Part shown: positions 49,281 to 52,719 of the stretch, piece by piece | How the letters are laid out: every line of letters begins with the position of its first letter | Numbering within the stretch: the first letter of the stretch is position 1 | From: JBOHRE01 sp050732635 | GTDB taxonomy: Bacteria > Gemmatimonadota > Gemmatimonadetes > Longimicrobiales > RSA9 | Direction of reading: 5' to 3' | Assembly: GCA_050732635.1 (NCBI GenBank) | Contig: JBOHRE010000011.1 | Span: 1-52,719 of the forward strand | DNA: 52,719 nucleotides | The notes under the pieces: generated by a model | What the model was told of the DNA's origin: nothing | What the model saw: the letters and a program-made list of their open reading frames with translations, nothing else | The model's database searches: none | Program-made: the position numbers and the translations under genes

Positions 49281-49688
49281 ATGGAAGCGACGCGGCAGGA
49301 TTCGGTAGCGCGGTCCGGCTCGAACCCGACGTATCAGGCGTTCCGCGCGCTGCAGATCGGCTTCGTTGCGGCGCCGATCATCGCAGGCGTGGACAAGTTC
49401 CTGGGGCTGCTGACGGACTGGACGCAGTACCTGTGGCCGGTGTTCCCCGAGCTGCTCGGATTATCGGCGCAGGCGTTCATGTCGGTGGTCGGGGTGGTCG
49501 AGATCGTGGCGGGGCTCGTCGTCGCCTTCAAGCCGCGCTTCGGCGGGTACCTGGTGGCGGCGTGGCTGGTCGGCATCATCCTGAACCTGCTGCTGCTGGG
49601 CGACTACTGGGACATCGCGCTGCGGGACCTGGGGCTCGCGATCGGCGCGTTCTCGTTGGCGCGGCTGGCGACGACGTTCGGCGAGTAA
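49281..49688 (+). CDS. DoxX-like small membrane protein
   Basis: A 135-residue membrane protein with four helices after a polar 20-residue N-terminus: ALQIGFVAAPIIAGVDKFLG, FMSVVGVVEIVAGLVVAFKP, LVAAWLVGIILNLLLLG and LGLAIGAFSLARLATTF. The GVDKF element and helix arrangement fit DoxX/TQO small subunit-like proteins, often linked to redox stress. Start MEATRQD at 49281 has GGGAGG 7 bases before; an ATG at 49266 lacks one. It is divergent from the four-cysteine regulator, which probably controls it. Confidence 0.75.
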   Translation: MEATRQDSVARSGSNPTYQAFRALQIGFVAAPIIAGVDKFLGLLTDWTQYLWPVFPELLGLSAQAFMSVVGVVEIVAGLVVAFKPRFGGYLVAAWLVGIILNLLLLGDYWDIALRDLGLAIGAFSLARLATTFGE

Positions 49689-49837
49689 CGCCCGTCAAGA
49701 CTGAACGAAGCATGCCGTGACGATGGGCCAATGCCGTTTCCGTGACGCCGCCGCGAGCGTAGTGTGATCCTGGATGGCTACGTTCACCGCGCGGGCGCTG
49801 CCCGCCGAAGCCGTCCGGCAGAACCGCGGGAGGCGCG

Positions 49838-51421
49838 ATGAAGACCCGGGATCTCCACTGGTACGACGTCTTTCGGAGTGGTGGCACCCGCCGCGACTTC
49901 CTGCGGGTGTCGGGCAGCGCGGCGGCGCTGGTAGCGTTGGGCGGCGCCCTGCCGGCACGACGGGGTGACCGCAGGCTCGCCTTTCGTTCGGATCCGTTCA
50001 AGCTCGGCGTCGCCTCGGGGGACCCGCTTCCGGGCGGCGTGGTCCTGTGGACGCGCCTGGCTGCCGAGGCCGTCGCGGAGGCCGGGGGAGCAGGCGTGCC
50101 GGTGGCGGTGCGCTGGGAGGTGGCCGAGGATGATGAGTTCCGGCGCGGCGTGCGGACGGGCGAGGTGCTCGCTCTCGGCGAGCTCGGGCACGCCGTTCAT
50201 GCCGAGGTGGATGGGCTCCAACCGGCCCGCGTTTACCACTACCGCTTCACGGTGGGCGGCGTCTCCAGTCCGGTCGGGCGCACCCGTACGGCGCCGCCCG
50301 CGGGAGCGGCTACCGGCCGGTTCCGTCTCGCCTTCGCATCGTGCCAGCAGTACGAGCACGGCTACTACACGGCGTACCGCCACATGGCGAGCGAGGATCT
50401 CGACCTGGTGGTGCATCTGGGGGACTACATCTACGAGCGCACCTGGGGCGACAACCTGGTGCGCGTGCATGAGCGGCCGGAGATCTTCACGCTGGACCAT
50501 TACCGGGACCGACACGCTCTCTACAAGAGCGATCCCGACCTGCAGGCCGCCCACGCCGCCTTCCCCTGGGTCGTGACGTGGGACGACCACGAGGTGGACA
50601 ACAACTACGCCGACGCGGTTCCCGAGGACGCTCAGCACACGGACGCGTTCCTGCTGCGCAGGGCGGCGGCGTACCAGGCGTATTACGAGTTCATGCCCCT
50701 GCGACGCAGCTCGATGCCTCGCGGGGCGGACATGCGACTTCACCGCCGCCTCGTCTTCGGCGATCTGCTGGCCATGCACGTCCTCGACACGCGCCAGCAC
50801 CGCGACGACCAGGCATGCGGCGACGGCAACAAGCCATCGTGCGCCGCCCACACCGACCCGCGCCGCCAGCTCCTCGGGGTCGAGCAGGAACGCTGGCTCT
50901 TCGATGGGCTCGCCGGCGCCGGCGTGCGCTGGAACGTGCTGGCGCAGCAGATCATGATGGCGCGCCTGCAGCGCGAGACGCCCGAGGGACCGGCCGTTCC
51001 CATGGACACGTGGGACGGCTATCCAGCGGCGCGGCGGCGGCTCCTCGACATCCTGGGATCGGGCCGCGTCGCGAACCCGGTGGTGATCACCGGCGACATC
51101 CACTCGAGCTGGGTCAACGACCTGAAGGCGGACTTCGACGACCCGGATTCGCCCACCGTAGGCACCGAGCTGGTGGGCACGTCCATCACCTCCGGCGGCG
51201 ACGGCCGCGAGGTGTTCGACGACTTCCCCCAGGTGCAGGCGGCGAACCCCCACATCCGCTGGTACAACGGCCGCCGGGGCTACGTCACGTGCGACGTCGA
51301 GCGCGACCGGCTCACGGCGCGGTATCAGGTCGTCCCATGGGTGACGCAAGCGGGAGCGCCGAAAGAGACGCGGGCCACCTTCGTGGTGCGGGACGGCCGC
51401 GCCGGCGCCGTCATCGAATAG
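49838..51421 (+). CDS. phoD: Alkaline phosphatase D (PhoD-like metallophosphatase)
   Basis: A 527-residue exported enzyme. A twin-arginine signal (GTRRDFLRVSG) is at about residues 16-26, so it is exported folded. A PhoD N-terminal domain (FKLGVASGDPLPGGVVLWTRL) and a metallophosphatase domain follow: FASCQQYEHGYY, VVHLGDYIYE, TWDDHEVDNNYAD, DTRQHRDDQ and the TGDIHSSWV metal site. It hydrolyses phosphate mono- and diesters, including teichoic-acid-like polymers in other bacteria. No Pho box is evident upstream. The 149 bases before it show no gene. Confidence 0.92.
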   Translation: MKTRDLHWYDVFRSGGTRRDFLRVSGSAAALVALGGALPARRGDRRLAFRSDPFKLGVASGDPLPGGVVLWTRLAAEAVAEAGGAGVPVAVRWEVAEDDEFRRGVRTGEVLALGELGHAVHAEVDGLQPARVYHYRFTVGGVSSPVGRTRTAPPAGAATGRFRLAFASCQQYEHGYYTAYRHMASEDLDLVVHLGDYIYERTWGDNLVRVHERPEIFTLDHYRDRHALYKSDPDLQAAHAAFPWVVTWDDHEVDNNYADAVPEDAQHTDAFLLRRAAAYQAYYEFMPLRRSSMPRGADMRLHRRLVFGDLLAMHVLDTRQHRDDQACGDGNKPSCAAHTDPRRQLLGVEQERWLFDGLAGAGVRWNVLAQQIMMARLQRETPEGPAVPMDTWDGYPAARRRLLDILGSGRVANPVVITGDIHSSWVNDLKADFDDPDSPTVGTELVGTSITSGGDGREVFDDFPQVQAANPHIRWYNGRRGYVTCDVERDRLTARYQVVPWVTQAGAPKETRATFVVRDGRAGAVIE

Positions 51422-51477
51422 ACGCGGACGGCGCCCGCGAAGGCTGCCCACCACCTTTGTCGGCCCCTACGCCGTTT

Positions 51478-51525
51478 GGTACAACCTGTACGCACCGCCG
51501 GCAGCGAGCTGTACAACTTGTACAG
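51478..51525. promoter_or_regulatory. Paired palindromes related to the tRNA-spacer palindrome
   Basis: GGTACAACCTGTACG (51478-51492, imperfect) and CTGTACAACTTGTACAG (51509-51525, perfect over 17 bases) are centred 32 bases apart, about three helical turns. The second contains the whole 15-bp core found at 2149-2163. They lie between the phoD stop and the DinB-fold gene. Same-face spacing fits cooperative binding by a dimeric regulator. Confidence 0.55.
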
Positions 51526-51643
51526 AAAGCCGAGGGCCGCCCACCCAATGCCGACGGCCCGAGGTGTGGCGCCGCCGCGACGCGGAGTCGGCTGTCGCCG
51601 ACAGGTCGATGGGTGCCGACCTGGTGCCGGCGTGGCCGGTCGG

Positions 51644-51649
51644 TAGTAT
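51644..51649 (+). promoter_or_regulatory. Possible -10 element of the DinB-fold gene
   Basis: TAGTAT at 51644-51649 is the only AT-rich hexamer near the start; a -35 is not clear (TGGTGC at 51622-51627 is the best at 16 bases). The leader to ATG 51699 would be about 43 bases. Confidence 0.3.
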
Positions 51650-51698
51650 TCTGGAGCGCGGAACGGGACCGGATGGCCACTCAACGGAGAGAATACCA

Positions 51699-52262
51699 AT
51701 GTCGCAGGCCGTGAAGGTCGCTCGCTGGACGAGCTCCGTGGCTGCGGTGCTCGGCATGCTGGCAGCCGTGCAGCCGGCAGCGGCGCAGACGTCAAAGGAA
51801 CGCTATGTCGCCAATTTCGAGCGCATGCGGCTGAACGTGCTGGCCATGGTGGACTCGATGCCGGCTGCCGGGCTGCGCACCGCACCGACGGAGGGTGTGC
51901 GCGATTTCGCGGAGCAGATCGAGCACGTGGCGCTGGGGAACGTGAACCTGATCGCGTCCGGCATCGACGCCGACCGGATTCCGTTGGGGCTGGAAAAGGA
52001 GGTGTATCTGAACGACAAGGAGGAGCTCAAACGGCTCGTGAACGTTGCGTTCGATCGGGTCCGTGAGATGTTGAACGCGATGTCCCCTGAGGACCTGCTC
52101 GCGGAAGGCCGGCTCTTCGGCCAGGTGCCGCTCCCCAAATGGCAGATCGTCGAGGCCGCCTACGAACACGGCCTCTGGACGCTGGGCGCCACCGTGCCCT
52201 ACGTACGGCTGCAGGGCGGCGTGCCGCACTCGTACGGCATCGTGCCGAGGGGCCAGATGTAG
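51699..52262 (+). CDS. Secreted DinB-superfamily protein
   Basis: A 187-residue protein with a signal peptide (cleavage near QPAAAQ, residue 29) and a four-helix DinB fold: SKERYVANFERMRLNVLAMVD, VRDFAEQIEHVALGNVNLIA, ELKRLVNVAFDRVREML, and KWQIVEAAYEHGLWTLG. The histidines in QIEHVA and YEHGLW are at the metal-ligand positions of the fold. Exported DinB proteins are common in these phyla; related enzymes are metal-dependent thiol S-transferases, but no substrate is known. It stands behind the paired palindromes. Confidence 0.8.
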   Translation: MSQAVKVARWTSSVAAVLGMLAAVQPAAAQTSKERYVANFERMRLNVLAMVDSMPAAGLRTAPTEGVRDFAEQIEHVALGNVNLIASGIDADRIPLGLEKEVYLNDKEELKRLVNVAFDRVREMLNAMSPEDLLAEGRLFGQVPLPKWQIVEAAYEHGLWTLGATVPYVRLQGGVPHSYGIVPRGQM

Positions 52263-52306
52263 GCTTGGCAGCGTGTGCGGCGGCCGACGCCGGCGCCGCG
52301 GCGTGA

Positions 52307-52719
52307 TCAGTCCGGCGTTTTCAGCGTCGCTCTGGCGGTTTTCAGCCTCGCCATGGCCCAGATGCCGAGCGCCGGACCGATGGCGAGCATGCTGAACGCC
52401 GGACCCCAGCCGACGCGGCTCGATACCTCGACCGCCAGCCAGATGGAAGCGGCGGTCAGCGCGAAGCCGAGCGATGTCTGAACGGTCAGCGCGGTGCCGA
52501 CCGCGTGCGCCGGTGCGACCTCGGTGACGAGCGCGCTGAACTGCGCCGAATCGGCGACGACGGCGAAGCCCCAGACGACGCCGAGTCCGAAGAGGAGCGA
52601 CGCGGGTGCGCCGGCGAGCCAGCCGGCCGCGAGCGCGCAGGCGCCGCTGACGGCCATCGAGGCGATGGCAATGCGCTCGCGGCCCCAGCGGTCGGCCCAG
52701 GCGCCGGCGAGGACCGCGC
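52307..52719 (-). CDS. MFS transporter, C-terminal part (runs off the window)
   Basis: The last 136 codons of a major facilitator superfamily transporter, incomplete at the window edge. It shows the loop GAWADRWGRERIAIASM and four hydrophobic segments: GACALAAGWLAGAPASLLFGL, VVWGFAVVADSAQFSALV, GTALTVQTSLGFALTAAS and FSMLAIGPALGIWAMARL. The substrate is not predictable. It is convergent with the DinB-fold gene, ending 44 bases from it. Confidence 0.8.
   Translation of the reverse strand, partial: AVLAGAWADRWGRERIAIASMAVSGACALAAGWLAGAPASLLFGLGVVWGFAVVADSAQFSALVTEVAPAHAVGTALTVQTSLGFALTAASIWLAVEVSSRVGWGPAFSMLAIGPALGIWAMARLKTARATLKTPD

Overview
This 52.7-kb, very GC-rich window looks like chromosomal DNA of a Gemmatimonadota-type (or related Acidobacteria-like) bacterium. 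The assignment is inferred from gene content: PadR regulators paired with orphan MacB/FtsX-type permeases, a secreted DinB-fold protein, many lipoproteins of the alkaline phosphatase (AP) superfamily, and TTG/GTG starts. I see no phage, insertion sequence, CRISPR array or rRNA. Most of the window reads as ordinary chromosome interrupted by a few decayed or frameshifted genes.

Layout. 0-2.3 kb: a DUF3108 protein, a deoxyhypusine-synthase-like protein, then tRNA-Glu(CTC) and tRNA-Val(CAC) with a 15-bp palindrome between them. 2.4-5.3 kb: a PadR/permease pair on the minus strand. 5.6-8.2 kb: a trypsin-like lipoprotein, then three damaged or unusual minus-strand genes (DsrE-like with an in-frame TGA at a cysteine position, an M23-like domain without a convincing start, and a frameshifted DUF1801 gene). 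8.3-12.8 kb: a second PadR module with a permease-prefix membrane protein, a beta-lactamase-fold hydrolase and a small membrane protein, ending in a remnant of another permease. 12.7-14.2 kb: methylmalonate-semialdehyde dehydrogenase.

14.3-37.0 kb is the most distinctive region. Four large paralogous lipoproteins of the sulfatase/AP fold stand in tandem. All carry Thr instead of the formylglycine Cys, all share a novel-looking N-terminal module, and all end in LGYIR. A PD40 propeller and an S9 peptidase lie among them with 4-bp overlaps. They are followed by a divergent sulfotransferase, two phosphodiesterase/pyrophosphatase-like AP enzymes, a 63-residue protein ending in LGYIS, and an Oxa1/EMC3-like membrane protein. 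A one-cassette sugar ABC importer comes next. The first AP gene and the importer have nearly the same upstream promoter block, which suggests they are co-regulated. My inference is that this is an envelope system that trims phosphate- or sulfate-decorated glycans, lipids or polymers and takes up the released sugar or polyol.

37-44.5 kb: mixed housekeeping and accessory genes (YkgJ-like, DUF2071, DUF72, alpha/beta hydrolase, Ku, a MerR-TPR protein, tryptophan 2,3-dioxygenase, DoxX) with two dehydrogenase remnants. 44.6-52.7 kb: an FRG-domain protein, a large PAS/GAF sensor kinase, a four-cysteine winged-helix regulator divergent from a DoxX-like gene with a tandem-repeat leader, PhoD, a secreted DinB-fold protein behind two further copies of the palindrome, and the 3' end of an MFS transporter.

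Two cautions. Several lesions are single-base indels in or near short homopolymers, so assembly error must be excluded before calling decay. All function calls rest on recognised motifs read by eye, not on database searches.
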